Both the position numbers and the translations under genes were made by a program. Positions 46,749 through 54,642 of a DNA stretch of 64,000 nt are shown here, piece after piece (the first letter of the stretch is position 1; each line of letters starts with the position of its first letter). The stretch spans positions 62,001-126,000 of the forward strand of contig NZ_JAXOJT010000002.1 in the NCBI RefSeq assembly GCF_036663835.1, in the 5' to 3' direction. Below the pieces are notes generated by a model. That model was not told the origin of the DNA. It searched no databases and saw only the letters and a program-made list of their open reading frames with translations. This stretch comes from Sphingomonas sp. LT1P40 (GTDB lineage Bacteria; Pseudomonadota; Alphaproteobacteria; Sphingomonadales; Sphingomonadaceae).

Positions 46749-48925
46749 TTACCTGCTCCTGAACCGGCGTCGAAGCGGCCGACGGCTCCGCGCCATTCGA
46801 GCTTGCGCCCGTTCACGGTGACGCTGTGCGCCTTGTCCGCTGTCGTGTCCGCCGCGATGGCAATGACGATCTGTCGCCCGCCGGTCAGCGCGATCGTGGC
46901 AATCCGCGCGCCGCCAGCTTCGGCCATCGTCAGGCCGGTTACGGCGCTGCGACTGTTGGTGGTCGTCTCGCTCGATGCGTCATAGCGGCCATGCGGCTCG
47001 ATCAGGCTCAGGAAGGCGGCGTCGCCCGCGCCGGTCAGTCGCTGAATCATCACCGGTTCGCGGCGCAAATTGAAGCGCGGATCATTGGCACCGCTTTCGG
47101 CCAGAATCACCTGTGCTCCGGCCGCCGCCATGCGATAGGTGTAGAAGCGCCCGTCATTGATCCACGTCACCCGCCCCTGCCCGTTTACGAGTGGCGCGGT
47201 CGCATCGACCCATAGGTGCTGATAACCATTGGCCTTGCCCAACACCGGACGCGTGGTGACGTTCGGAGCCAGCTTCAGATCGGTGTCGATGATGTGCCCG
47301 CCAAAGTGCAGCGGCAGATCATAAGTCGCCTTGGCCCCGCCCTTCACGGTCAGCAGGTCGAGCACGAGCGGCGACGCCTTCGTCCCCATATCGATCTGCA
47401 CCAGCGCACGGCGAAACACGACGCCCGGATAGGCCCCCGCCATCTCACCGATCGAATATCGGGCCGGTCCTTCGCCCTGAAACGCCAACTGGACCGGCGC
47501 GGCTTTTTCGGCCGGCGCGAGTTTCGTGTCGAAATGACTGGTCTCGTTCACGACCAGCGTGTTGTGCGCGACCGTCTGCTGCGCCCAGCTGTCATTCTCG
47601 GGCAGATAGCGCCCGCCGTCCTTCGCTTCGATATTCAGGAAACGCGCCGCGCCGTAGTCGGTGACGATCGCGTTGCCATTATCGTAGAGCAGCCAGTTGA
47701 GCTTGTCGAAATGGCCATGGCCCATGCCCTGGGCGGTGTTCTTGGCGACCACCACCTGGGCCTTGTCCTGCGGTCCCGAGCGCAGAATGGCGAGCGCACC
47801 GTCCCTGCCGTCCGGCCCGTCGCGCAACAGCGTCGAGGCGAAGGCGAACGGCTTCGCCTTGCCCGCTGCGAGGTCGCGCGCGACCGCGAAACCCTGTGGC
47901 GAGAGCGCGACCTGACCCTGCCATTCGGCGATGGCGAGTAGGCCCGTATCGCCACTCGCCGCATAGCCAATGGCGACGCCCTGATAGAGCTCCTCGGTGC
48001 GCAACGTCTTGTCCGGCATCGCGTCATTGATCGGGAAGAATGCGCCGGCATAAGTGGTCTGGATCGCGGTGCGGATCGCCTTCAGCACGATGCCGTCACG
48101 GTACTCGAAGATCTTGCGGCTCGGCTCATTGTCCGCAATCGCCTGCGAGAACACGACGAAGGGCTGGAGCGCGTAACGCTGATAGTACGGCCCCTCGGCA
48201 TAATAGCCGTCTGGCGAGAAGAGGAGGTCGAGCTGGCGCAGGAACCCGACCTTGCCGCTGCGGTCGCTGCCCTTTAGCGCCTGTTCGACCAGAATCTTGT
48301 CGCGCAGGACATATCCGGTCATGCCGACCCCGGCATTGGCCCAGGTCGAGTGATTGTGGATGCGGTCGAACGTCGTCGGCTCGCCGGTCAGGAACGCGGC
48401 CATGCGGCGAAAGACATCGTCGTCGATGGTCTTGCGCTCGGCGGGCGTCAGGTCGGCGCGGACTGCATCGTAACCCTGAATTGCGTGGACCAGCCACACG
48501 CTGTCGTTGAGCGATTGCCAGAATAGTCGCCCCGGCACCTGATTGGCGGCGGCGGGATGCTTGCCGAGCGTGGGGTAGAGCTTGGCATAGGCCAGCAGCA
48601 TATCGCGGACATAGCTCGCGTAGCGCTTGTCGCTGGTCAGGCGATAGAGCGCGCCCGCGCTTTGGATCAGCTTGTAATTCGCCTTGTGCCGCTCATGCGT
48701 CGGCCCGCCGCCGCGATCCTTGGGCACCGGCGCGTCGATGCCTGCGCGGATGCCGGCATCGACCATGCGGCGTGCGGATGCGAGTTCGCGGGCAAATAGC
48801 GGCGCGCGCGCGCCTCCGCTCGCCATCGTGCGATAGGCATCGGCGCTGGCGAGAACCGGGGCGGCGTTCTGGGCAAAAGCCGAGGTTCCGAGGAGCAACG
48901 CGAGGGCGAGGGCGATATATTTCAC
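46745..48925 (-). CDS. PL17-family oligoalginate lyase
   Basis: 726 residues, signal peptide ALALLLGTSAFAQ. An alpha-toroid alginate-lyase domain (about 60-370) is followed by a heparinase II/III-like beta-sandwich (about 390-700). Expected PL17 catalytic features are visible: Asn-His in IHNHSTWANAGVGMTGY, Tyr in GYYAEGPYYQRYALQPF, and the GHGHFDKLNWLLYDNG and AHNTLVVNE motifs of the second domain. It converts oligo-alginate to unsaturated monouronate. Start is GTG at 48923-48925 overlapping the PL6 stop; the stop overlaps the permease start. The operon order follows the degradation pathway. Confidence 0.92.
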   Translation of the reverse strand: MKYIALALALLLGTSAFAQNAAPVLASADAYRTMASGGARAPLFARELASARRMVDAGIRAGIDAPVPKDRGGGPTHERHKANYKLIQSAGALYRLTSDKRYASYVRDMLLAYAKLYPTLGKHPAAANQVPGRLFWQSLNDSVWLVHAIQGYDAVRADLTPAERKTIDDDVFRRMAAFLTGEPTTFDRIHNHSTWANAGVGMTGYVLRDKILVEQALKGSDRSGKVGFLRQLDLLFSPDGYYAEGPYYQRYALQPFVVFSQAIADNEPSRKIFEYRDGIVLKAIRTAIQTTYAGAFFPINDAMPDKTLRTEELYQGVAIGYAASGDTGLLAIAEWQGQVALSPQGFAVARDLAAGKAKPFAFASTLLRDGPDGRDGALAILRSGPQDKAQVVVAKNTAQGMGHGHFDKLNWLLYDNGNAIVTDYGAARFLNIEAKDGGRYLPENDSWAQQTVAHNTLVVNETSHFDTKLAPAEKAAPVQLAFQGEGPARYSIGEMAGAYPGVVFRRALVQIDMGTKASPLVLDLLTVKGGAKATYDLPLHFGGHIIDTDLKLAPNVTTRPVLGKANGYQHLWVDATAPLVNGQGRVTWINDGRFYTYRMAAAGAQVILAESGANDPRFNLRREPVMIQRLTGAGDAAFLSLIEPHGRYDASSETTTNSRSAVTGLTMAEAGGARIATIALTGGRQIVIAIAADTTADKAHSVTVNGRKLEWRGAVGRFDAGSGAGK

Positions 48926-51135
48926 GGGCGGCCCTCAACGGTGTTTCCGGCCAGCTCGACCACTGGCGACCCTTGTGGATACAGCTTGGCGATGCGCGGC
49001 TCCGGCGTCGCGGCAAAACGGTTGCCGGTTATCCGCGTGACTGGCGCGCCAACGCTGTGCGCCACCTCGATTCCCCCCGCGCGATCAAAGCGATTGTCGG
49101 CGATCGTCGTGCTCTGGACGCCCGACAAGCGCACCGCTGCGCGGCCCGCGACGCCGCCGGTGACGCGGTTGCCGGTCATGACAACCCACGGGCCGAACGT
49201 GCTTTCGTCGGTGCCAAGCCGCGCGACATCGGCAATCGTCCCGACATTGGCGAACTCGCTGTCGGCGATCTCGACCCGCTCGGCGCTGTAGAGGCCCTTG
49301 CTGCCGGTTTCGGCTGCAGCGGCAATCACGGTTCCGGAGATATTAGCAAAGCTCGCTCCCCGGATTGCGATGCGATCGGCAAAGGTCGCTGGCGTGGTGG
49401 CGATCACGTCGAAGCCGGGCGCGGTCAGGTTGCGCACCGCGACCTTGTCCAGCGTCACGGCATAGTTGGTGGTGCTGACGGCCAGCGGCGCACGGACCAG
49501 CGCGTTGCCCGCGATCGCCGGTGCCGCACTGCCCAACAGGCTGACGCCGCGAACGGTGAGGCTGCCGCCCGGAAGGAGCTGGAACAATGTCGGCGTGGCG
49601 GCCTCGATCACCGCGTCACGCGGCCCCGCGACGGTGAGTGCATGGGCAACCGGAATTGGCTGTGTCACACGGTGGGTGCCGGGGGCGACTTGCACGATGT
49701 CGCCAGCCGCCGCCGATGCCACTGCATCGGCCAGCGCACCCGCGCGTGCCAGGGCGTTGATCGTGCGTCCGGCAGTCGGAGCGGGGGCATCCATGGGATA
49801 CCAGGCGGGACCGGCTTCGTCGCGCTTCAGCGGCTTCAAGTCGCGCGGCGCGCCGACATTCAGTGCAGGATCGGCGGGGTAGAGCAGGCCATTTGCAGCG
49901 CGAACCAGCTTAACCGGTGCTTGCGTAAACCCGCGCGCTACATCGGCGGCGACCGGCGCGGTCTGCACGTTGCCGGCCATCGCAAGGCCCGCAATATCGC
50001 CCTCGGCGCGCACGATGCCCCTGCCCGATCCGTTGACGATCAGATTGGCGTCGAACCGGCTGTCCACTGGCGACGCACTGCGTTCGGCATCCGCGCCCGC
50101 ACCGAACGTGATCCGCGCCGCTTCGACGATCGTGTTGCGCTCGATCACCGTGCCACTAACCTGATGATAGCGGTTCACCTTCGAGTTCGGCACGCCGTTC
50201 ATCACCGCGACCGCACTCAGGAACGACGTCCCGGTGACACCCTCCAGATAATTGTGGCGCACGATCTGGTCGCGGTTGATGACGCGGATGCCGCCGGTGC
50301 TGGGCTTGCCACGCCCCATGAAGATGTTGCGCTCGACCCGATTGCCGTTGCCGTGGCGCAGGACCAGCGAGCCCTGTGACTCCACGAACATATTCTCACG
50401 GACGATGTTGCCGCCCGATTTGACCGAGACGATCTCGACCTCGCCGTCGCATTTCTCGAACCAGTTGCGCTCGATGATGGTCTTGGAGTCGCTCAGCGAT
50501 TCGTCGCTGGTGCCAATGCGGATGGTCTCGCCGCCGTTCGAGCCAAGCGGGGGGCGGGGGCCGAAATAATTGTGATCGATGCGCGCGCGGTTCTCGCCTG
50601 GCTGACCCTTGGGCCGGATCACCGCGAGCGTGACGCCGCCATTGCCCTTGCCCGCGAACCAGCTGTGATCGACGCGGTTATCGGTGCCATAGATCGCAAC
50701 CCAGATATCCTCGGCGCGGCGATCTGGGTTGGTGAAATTGTCGATCACGATCTGCGTCAGCCGCACGTTGCGCGACACGGTTTTCGAATCGCGGCGGAAC
50801 GAAATCAGCTCCTTGGTCGGCGACCACCCGCCCCGGAACACCAGGCCCGACACGATCAGATGCTCGCCCCCGATGCGCAGGTTCGACTGGCCGGAAATGA
50901 CGACCTTGCCCGGTGTCTGCGCGGCAAGCGTGATCGGCTTCGCTACGGTTCCCCGTGTGTGCAGCACGATCTGGAAATCGCGCCACTCGCCATCGGCCAG
51001 CAGGATGCGATCGCCGGGCGCGGCTTTCTTGACGGCGGCGGCATAGCCGGCCTGATCGCGGACCAGATGATCGGCGGCCAAGGCAGGCATGGGGATCGCC
51101 AAAAAGGCGACAGCCATCATTCCCAGCCCACGCAT
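48922..51135 (-). CDS. PL6-family alginate lyase (two parallel beta-helix domains)
   Basis: 737 residues from the ATG at 51133-51135 (GGGAG site); a TTG five codons upstream was rejected. Signal peptide ends IPMPALAAD. Domain 1 (about 25-400) has the chondroitinase B/alginate lyase pattern: NGGETIRIGTSDESLSD, then the likely catalytic Lys in EIVSVKSGGN and Arg in LVLRHGNGNRVERN. Domain 2 (about 460-737) is a second right-handed beta-helix with repeated short turns (NRVTGGVAGRAAVRLSG). The two-domain form is a known PL6 subtype. It makes oligosaccharides for PL17. First gene of the alginate operon. Confidence 0.93.
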   Translation of the reverse strand: MRGLGMMAVAFLAIPMPALAADHLVRDQAGYAAAVKKAAPGDRILLADGEWRDFQIVLHTRGTVAKPITLAAQTPGKVVISGQSNLRIGGEHLIVSGLVFRGGWSPTKELISFRRDSKTVSRNVRLTQIVIDNFTNPDRRAEDIWVAIYGTDNRVDHSWFAGKGNGGVTLAVIRPKGQPGENRARIDHNYFGPRPPLGSNGGETIRIGTSDESLSDSKTIIERNWFEKCDGEVEIVSVKSGGNIVRENMFVESQGSLVLRHGNGNRVERNIFMGRGKPSTGGIRVINRDQIVRHNYLEGVTGTSFLSAVAVMNGVPNSKVNRYHQVSGTVIERNTIVEAARITFGAGADAERSASPVDSRFDANLIVNGSGRGIVRAEGDIAGLAMAGNVQTAPVAADVARGFTQAPVKLVRAANGLLYPADPALNVGAPRDLKPLKRDEAGPAWYPMDAPAPTAGRTINALARAGALADAVASAAAGDIVQVAPGTHRVTQPIPVAHALTVAGPRDAVIEAATPTLFQLLPGGSLTVRGVSLLGSAAPAIAGNALVRAPLAVSTTNYAVTLDKVAVRNLTAPGFDVIATTPATFADRIAIRGASFANISGTVIAAAAETGSKGLYSAERVEIADSEFANVGTIADVARLGTDESTFGPWVVMTGNRVTGGVAGRAAVRLSGVQSTTIADNRFDRAGGIEVAHSVGAPVTRITGNRFAATPEPRIAKLYPQGSPVVELAGNTVEGRP

Positions 51136-51164
51136 CCGCCACTCCCACAATTATCGTTCTACCC

Positions 51165-51179
51165 ATTGGACTAATCAAT
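51165..51179. promoter_or_regulatory. GntR/UxuR-like operator upstream of the alginate operon
   Basis: ATTGGACTAATCAAT has ATTG/CAAT arms and matches the core of the perfect repeat at 43857-43873 at 11 of 15 positions. It lies 30 bp upstream of the PL6 start, where a repressor would act. A common GntR regulator for the receptor and the lyase operon is the natural reading. Confidence 0.45.
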
Positions 51180-51201
51180 TGGCATGAATGATTCAAGTGG
51201 T

Positions 51202-51232
51202 GATTATACCAGTCAGCGAAACTGGTATGATC
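51202..51232 (-). terminator. long inverted repeat between rtcA and the alginate operon
   Basis: GATTATACCAGT and ACTGGTATGATC form 12-base arms with one mismatch (a G-U pair in RNA) and a 7-base spacer. It begins 13 bp after the rtcA stop on the minus strand. It is strong enough to stop transcription of the RNA-repair operon, although no T-run follows. A palindromic operator is an alternative. Confidence 0.45.
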
Positions 51233-51244
51233 CATGGTGTAGCG

Positions 51245-52270
51245 TCAGCGTGCCAACCGCACCAGATGGCTGCCGCCCGCCTGCTCGAACACCCAGCGCT
51301 GGCCGGTGAAACGCTGAATGATGTCGGCAGCGGTACGGGCATGCTGGCTAGGCTTGACGGTGGTAAAGCTGCCGCCGCCCGCCCCGCCATTGCTCAGCGC
51401 GAACGGCAGCAGCAGCTGATCCGCCAGATACGGCCCGGCAAACGCATCGCTGGCGAGGAACCCCGCCATGCGCTGCCCCGCCTGTTTCGCCAACGACTGG
51501 GCCGACACGCCCAGCCGCCCGAAACCCGTGACGATCTCGGTCGCATGCTCGAACTGCGCCTCCAGCAACAGCGCATTGCCGGGTCCGCATTCGGCGGGCA
51601 GCTCGCGGATGGCGAAAGCGCGCTCGGGCCAGTCGAACAGCTTTCGCACCGTTTCGATCTCGCGCTCGGCAATATCCAACTGAAGGCCCGCGATCAACGC
51701 AGTCGCCGACACGTCGGTCAGCGACCCGCGATCAACGCAGTCGACCGGCGTCAGTTCACCCGGCACGATATCGACCTCGATCCGCCCGCCGCCGCGCGGA
51801 TAGAAGCCGTGGCGGATCAGCCGCATCTCGACCTGCGCACCCATGCGGCGCAGCACCGGCACGAACGCACGCGCGATGAAGTCGAACGGCGGCGCCAGCA
51901 TATTGTGCGTGCCACCCTCCAGCACCAGCCGCGACGGTCCATCCGCCAGCAACAGCGGCATCAATACGGTTTGCAGCACCAGCCCCGTGCTTCCAGCCGT
52001 CCCGACCGCAAAGCGATACTCGCCCGGCGTCACCCGCCCCGGCGTGAAGGCGATCTCCGACGACCCGACCGCCACCCCCTCGGCATGTGCGCCACCGATC
52101 GCCAGCGCGGCCTCGATCGCGGTAACATGCTGACGCATCAGCCCCGGCTTTTCGCGCTTGCCGCGTACATTGGTGATGCGAAACGGCTGCCCGGTGACGA
52201 GCGACAGCGCGCACGCATTGCGCACGACCTGCCCCCCGCCTTCGCCCTCCGATCCGTCGATGATAATCAC
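51245..52270 (-). CDS. rtcA: RNA 3'-terminal phosphate cyclase RtcA
   Basis: 341 residues from a GTG at 52268-52270. Motifs are IDGSEGEGGGQVVRNACALS, ITNVRGKREKPGLMRQH, GSTGLVLQTVLMPLLL, GGTHNMLAPPFDFI, and HGFYPRGGG, with the C-terminal His in FTTVKPSQHARTAAD expected to be the adenylated residue. RtcA converts RNA 3'-phosphate to 2',3'-cyclic phosphate using ATP, which makes ends usable by RtcB. Last gene of the rsr/Y-RNA/rtcB operon; GTGA overlap with the unknown gene before it. Confidence 0.96.
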   Translation of the reverse strand: MIIIDGSEGEGGGQVVRNACALSLVTGQPFRITNVRGKREKPGLMRQHVTAIEAALAIGGAHAEGVAVGSSEIAFTPGRVTPGEYRFAVGTAGSTGLVLQTVLMPLLLADGPSRLVLEGGTHNMLAPPFDFIARAFVPVLRRMGAQVEMRLIRHGFYPRGGGRIEVDIVPGELTPVDCVDRGSLTDVSATALIAGLQLDIAEREIETVRKLFDWPERAFAIRELPAECGPGNALLLEAQFEHATEIVTGFGRLGVSAQSLAKQAGQRMAGFLASDAFAGPYLADQLLLPFALSNGGAGGGSFTTVKPSQHARTAADIIQRFTGQRWVFEQAGGSHLVRLAR

Positions 52271-52731
52271 AATCGTTTCCCGTCATAATAATTGATGTCC
52301 GACATCCACCAGAACATCCAGCTTGCCGCTTTCTTGGCGGGCGATATCCCGAAATCTCCGTCACCAACTTCCACAGCGGCGACAGCCGCTGACAAAGCAT
52401 GCGCCCGTCTTGCATCCGTAGTCAGGATCAGCGCGTCGCCGTCAGGCTCAATGTGCAAATTCTCAAAGGTCGGAAAATACTCAATCCGTACTTTCTCAAA
52501 GTGGCCGTGAGCTTTCTGACCATAATTGGGCACATTGAGTATCGTGTCGGTCACTGCGTTCAGCTTCAAGGTGCGATAGCAAGGCTCTCCGCCCCGCATT
52601 CGATCAAGCAGATTTCGGATTGAGCGACACCCAACAGGGTCGGCGCTGAATTGCCAGCCATGCTTCGGGTTAGCGTAGCGCCAAAGGTAAAGACGGCCCT
52701 CCTGACGCCATTCATTGACTCCATGCATCAT
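52267..52731 (-). CDS. uncharacterised protein between rtcB and rtcA
   Basis: 154 residues from the ATG at 52729-52731 (a GGAAAA site precedes). Text includes GRLYLWRYANPKHGWQFSADPVGCRSI, LLDRMRGGEPCYRTLKLN, PNYGQKAHGHFEKVRIEYFP and a C-terminal WMFWWMSDINYYDGKRL rich in Trp and Tyr. No signal peptide or membrane helix. I do not recognise the family. Its codon use is less G+C-rich at third positions than its neighbours, hinting at later acquisition. Its TGA overlaps the rtcA GTG, so it is coupled to rtcA and is a structural member of the RNA-repair operon. Confidence 0.75.
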   Translation of the reverse strand: MMHGVNEWRQEGRLYLWRYANPKHGWQFSADPVGCRSIRNLLDRMRGGEPCYRTLKLNAVTDTILNVPNYGQKAHGHFEKVRIEYFPTFENLHIEPDGDALILTTDARRAHALSAAVAAVEVGDGDFGISPAKKAASWMFWWMSDINYYDGKRL

Positions 52732-52766
52732 GGTGTTTTCCGGAATGGGACGGTGCGCGCCAAGGG

Positions 52767-53993
52767 TCACCCCTTGACGCACACTACCTGCTTCAGCGTG
52801 TGGACGATCTCGACCAGATCGGCCTGCGCGGCCATCACTGCCTCGATCGGCTTGTACGCGCGCGGCGTCTCGTCGATCACGCTCGCGTCCTTGCGGCACT
52901 CGACGCCCGCCGTGTCGGCGATGTGTTCGTCGAGCGTCACCAGCTTCTTGGCGGCAGTGCGCGACATCACGCGCCCCGCACCGTGCGAGCAGCTGTCGAA
53001 CGATTCCGGGTTGCCTAACCCGCGCACGATGAAGCTCTTCGCGCCCATCGAACCCGGGATGATCCCCATCACGCCCTTGGCCGCGCGCACCGCGCCCTTG
53101 CGCGTCACCAGCACATTCTCACCGAAGTGATTCTCGCGCTGGACGTAATTGTGGTGGCAGTTCACCGCCTCCAGTTCCGCGTCGAACGGCTTGGCGATCT
53201 GGCCCCGCAGCGCGCGGATGACGTTGGTCATCATCATGCGGCGGTTGAGCGCGGCGAAATCCTGAGCCCAGCCGACCGCCTCGACATAGTCGTCGAAATG
53301 GTCGGTCCCTTCCGGGAAGTACGCCAGATCCTGATCGGGCAAATTGATGTGCCACTTGCGCATGTCCTGCTTGGCCAGTTCGATGAAGAACGTGCCGATC
53401 GCATTGCCCACGCCGCGCGACCCCGAATGCAGCATCACCCACACGCGCTGGTCCTGATCCAGGCACAGCTCGATAAAGTGGTTGCCGGTCCCCAGCGTGC
53501 CGAGATGCACGAGGTTGTTCGTGTTCTTCATCCGCGGATGCTTGTCGCACAGCCGGTCGAAGCGCTGGACGAGCGTCGCCCATGCCTCGACGATCGCCGG
53601 GGGCGGATCGCCCCACGAACCGGTGTCGCGCTTGTTGCGGTTCATCGATCGCCCGTGTGGCACCGCCCGCTCGATCGCCGAGCGAATGCCCTCTAGATTG
53701 TCGGGCAGATCGCTTGCCACCAGCGAGGTGCGCGCGGCCATCATGCCGCATCCGATATCCACGCCCACCGCCGCTGGAATCACCGCGCCCTTGGTCGGGA
53801 TCACCGAGCCGACGGTGGCGCCGATGCCGATATGCACGTCGGGCATCACCGCCACATGCTTGAACACGAACGGCATCTGCGCCGCACGGGCGAGCTGGGC
53901 GCGTGCGCCATCCTCGACCGGTACGCCGCGCGTCCACATCTTGATCGGCACGCCGCCTTCGACATGCTGGTAGTCGTAATTCACTTCGGTCAT
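52767..53993 (-). CDS. rtcB: RNA-splicing ligase RtcB
   Basis: 408 residues from the ATG at 53991-53993 with a strong GAGGAGG site; the frame reads on upstream only through the Y-RNA array. Signatures are VAVMPDVHIGIGATVGSVIP, VGVDIGCGMMAAR (metal ligands Asp, Cys), LGTLGTGNHFIELC, LHSGSRGVGN, NCHHNYVQRENH and the GMP-accepting His in DSCSHGAGRVMSR. It joins 2',3'-cyclic phosphate or 3'-phosphate ends to 5'-OH ends with GTP. It follows five Y RNA genes, the last ending 40 nt before its start codon. Confidence 0.97.
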   Translation of the reverse strand: MTEVNYDYQHVEGGVPIKMWTRGVPVEDGARAQLARAAQMPFVFKHVAVMPDVHIGIGATVGSVIPTKGAVIPAAVGVDIGCGMMAARTSLVASDLPDNLEGIRSAIERAVPHGRSMNRNKRDTGSWGDPPPAIVEAWATLVQRFDRLCDKHPRMKNTNNLVHLGTLGTGNHFIELCLDQDQRVWVMLHSGSRGVGNAIGTFFIELAKQDMRKWHINLPDQDLAYFPEGTDHFDDYVEAVGWAQDFAALNRRMMMTNVIRALRGQIAKPFDAELEAVNCHHNYVQRENHFGENVLVTRKGAVRAAKGVMGIIPGSMGAKSFIVRGLGNPESFDSCSHGAGRVMSRTAAKKLVTLDEHIADTAGVECRKDASVIDETPRAYKPIEAVMAAQADLVEIVHTLKQVVCVKG

Positions 53994-54032
53994 CACGACC
54001 TCCTCTTCGCTATTCGTATCAGTGCAACCTCG

Positions 54033-54133
54033 GCACGGCGACGATGGAGTGACGGGACGTTTTCCGGCGTATGCGGCCGGCGAGGGAGTCGAACCCTCCA
54101 TTACCCGTGTAGTCCCGTTGGCATTCGCCGCGC
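54033..54133 (-). ncRNA. Y RNA 5 (YrlA-like, T arm kept, D arm lost)
   Basis: The 5' strand GCGCGGCGA (54133-54125) pairs with TCGCCGTGC at the 3' end (54041-54033), with one G-U. The inner stem pairs ACGGGAC with GTCCCGT and carries the bulged TAC of the shared motif GGCGAATGC-N5-GGACTACA. The enclosed module has a normal T arm (GAGGG-TTCGACT-CCCTC) followed by a loose CCGG...CCGG stem, but no TAGCTCAG D arm. Nearest the rtcB start, it may also influence its translation. Ends are inferred from pairing. Confidence 0.75.
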
Positions 54134-54145
54134 TTCGGTCAGTAT

Positions 54146-54268
54146 CTGGCGACGAGCGGTGGCGAGACATTTTACTGAGCTACGCGGTTTCCCGCGGGTG
54201 GAGTCGAACCGCCGACCTCCTGCCTTTCGGCAGGTGCTCTCTCCTGTAGTCCCGCCGGCATTCGCCAG
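54146..54268 (-). ncRNA. Y RNA 4 (YrlA-like, with extra GAAA hairpin)
   Basis: Terminal stem CTGGCGA/TCGCCAG, shared 5' motif GGCGAATGC-N5-GGACTACA and 3' strand TGTCTCGCC. The effector module contains an additional hairpin CCTGCC-GAAA-GGCAGG, a T arm (GGCGG-TTCGACT-CCACC, with a C-A mismatch), an acceptor-like stem closed by a tetraloop (CGCGG-GAAA-CCGCG), and a shortened D arm TAGCTCAGTAAA. This order, T arm, closed acceptor, D arm, is a circularly permuted tRNA as in known bacterial YrlA RNAs. Confidence 0.82.
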
Positions 54269-54280
54269 CATTGAGTTTGG

Positions 54281-54410
54281 TCATGGCGACCAGTATTTTG
54301 ACGGACATTCCCGCTCTAACCGCTGAGCTACGGGTCCGAAAACCCGGCGGGAGTCGAACCCGCGACCTGGTGATTAGCAATCAATGTAGTCCGTCAGGCA
54401 TTCGCCATGA
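54281..54410 (-). ncRNA. Y RNA 3 (YrlA-like, most complete tRNA mimic)
   Basis: Terminal stem TCATGGCGA/TCGCCATGA (9 bp, perfect). Inner Ro-type stem TGACGGAC/GTCCGTCA is perfect with a bulged TAC. The module holds an anticodon-arm-like hairpin with loop TTGCTAA (a Ser GCU-like anticodon), T arm GCGGG-TTCGACT-CCCGC, closed acceptor CGGGT-TTTCGG-ACCCG and D arm TAGCTCAGCGGTTAGAGC. Read linearly it looks like a tRNA interrupted by about 60 nt, but 5' and 3' acceptor strands are joined, so it is a permuted mimic and not a working tRNA gene. Confidence 0.87.
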
Positions 54411-54420
54411 TGTTGTTGGC

Positions 54421-54526
54421 CACGGCGACAAGATGTTGGAGGACATGCTCTACCACTGAGCTACCCGCTTGCGCGGAGCGGGACTCGAACCCGCGACACC
54501 ATGTAGTCCTACCGGCATTCGCCGTG
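54421..54526 (-). ncRNA. Y RNA 2 (YrlA-like tRNA mimic)
   Basis: Terminal stem CACGGCGA/TCGCCGTG, shared motif GGCGAATGC-N5-GGACTACA, and 3' strand ATGTCCTCC. The module has T arm GCGGG-TTCGAGT-CCCGC, closed acceptor TCCGC-GCAA-GCGGG (GNRA tetraloop), and D arm GTAGCTCAGTGGTAGAGC. Arrangement is that of bacterial YrlA RNAs. Lies between Y RNA 1 and Y RNA 3 with 10-nt spacers. Confidence 0.85.
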
Positions 54527-54536
54527 ATATTCTCGC

Positions 54537-54635
54537 GGGTCGTGGCGACAAGGTTTCGGTGAGACATTCACCGACGCGGGCACAACCCGCAGCTTCGGTC
54601 CCTGGATGTAGTCCCACCAGCATTCGCCACGACCC
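54537..54635 (-). ncRNA. Y RNA 1 (Ro-stem present, tRNA-like module replaced by hairpin)
   Basis: The longest terminal stem of the array, GGGTCGTGGCGA with TCGCCACGACCC, 12 perfect pairs, starting 7 nt after the rsr stop codon. The inner stem GGTGGGAC/GTCTCACC carries the same bulged TAC. The enclosed part is a single hairpin (ACCGA, then GCGGG-TTGTG-CCCGC, then TCGGT) in which the T loop TTCGANT is lost and no D arm or acceptor stem is present. It is therefore a Y RNA without tRNA mimicry, probably processed from the rsr transcript. Confidence 0.78.
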
Positions 54636-54642
54636 TTGTTCT

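Noticed and set aside
54033..54635. Possible cluster of ordinary tRNA genes, or tRNA genes split by about 60-nt insertions
   Set aside because: T arm, acceptor strand and D arm follow each other with a 4-6-base loop closing the acceptor stem, so mature tRNA ends cannot form. The repeated Ro-type stems explain the supposed insertions.
54033..54635. Possible CRISPR-like repeat array (recurring TGTAGTCC...GCATTCGCC)
   Set aside because: Spacing is irregular (about 100-130 bp), the spacers are structured and related to one another, and no cas genes are present.
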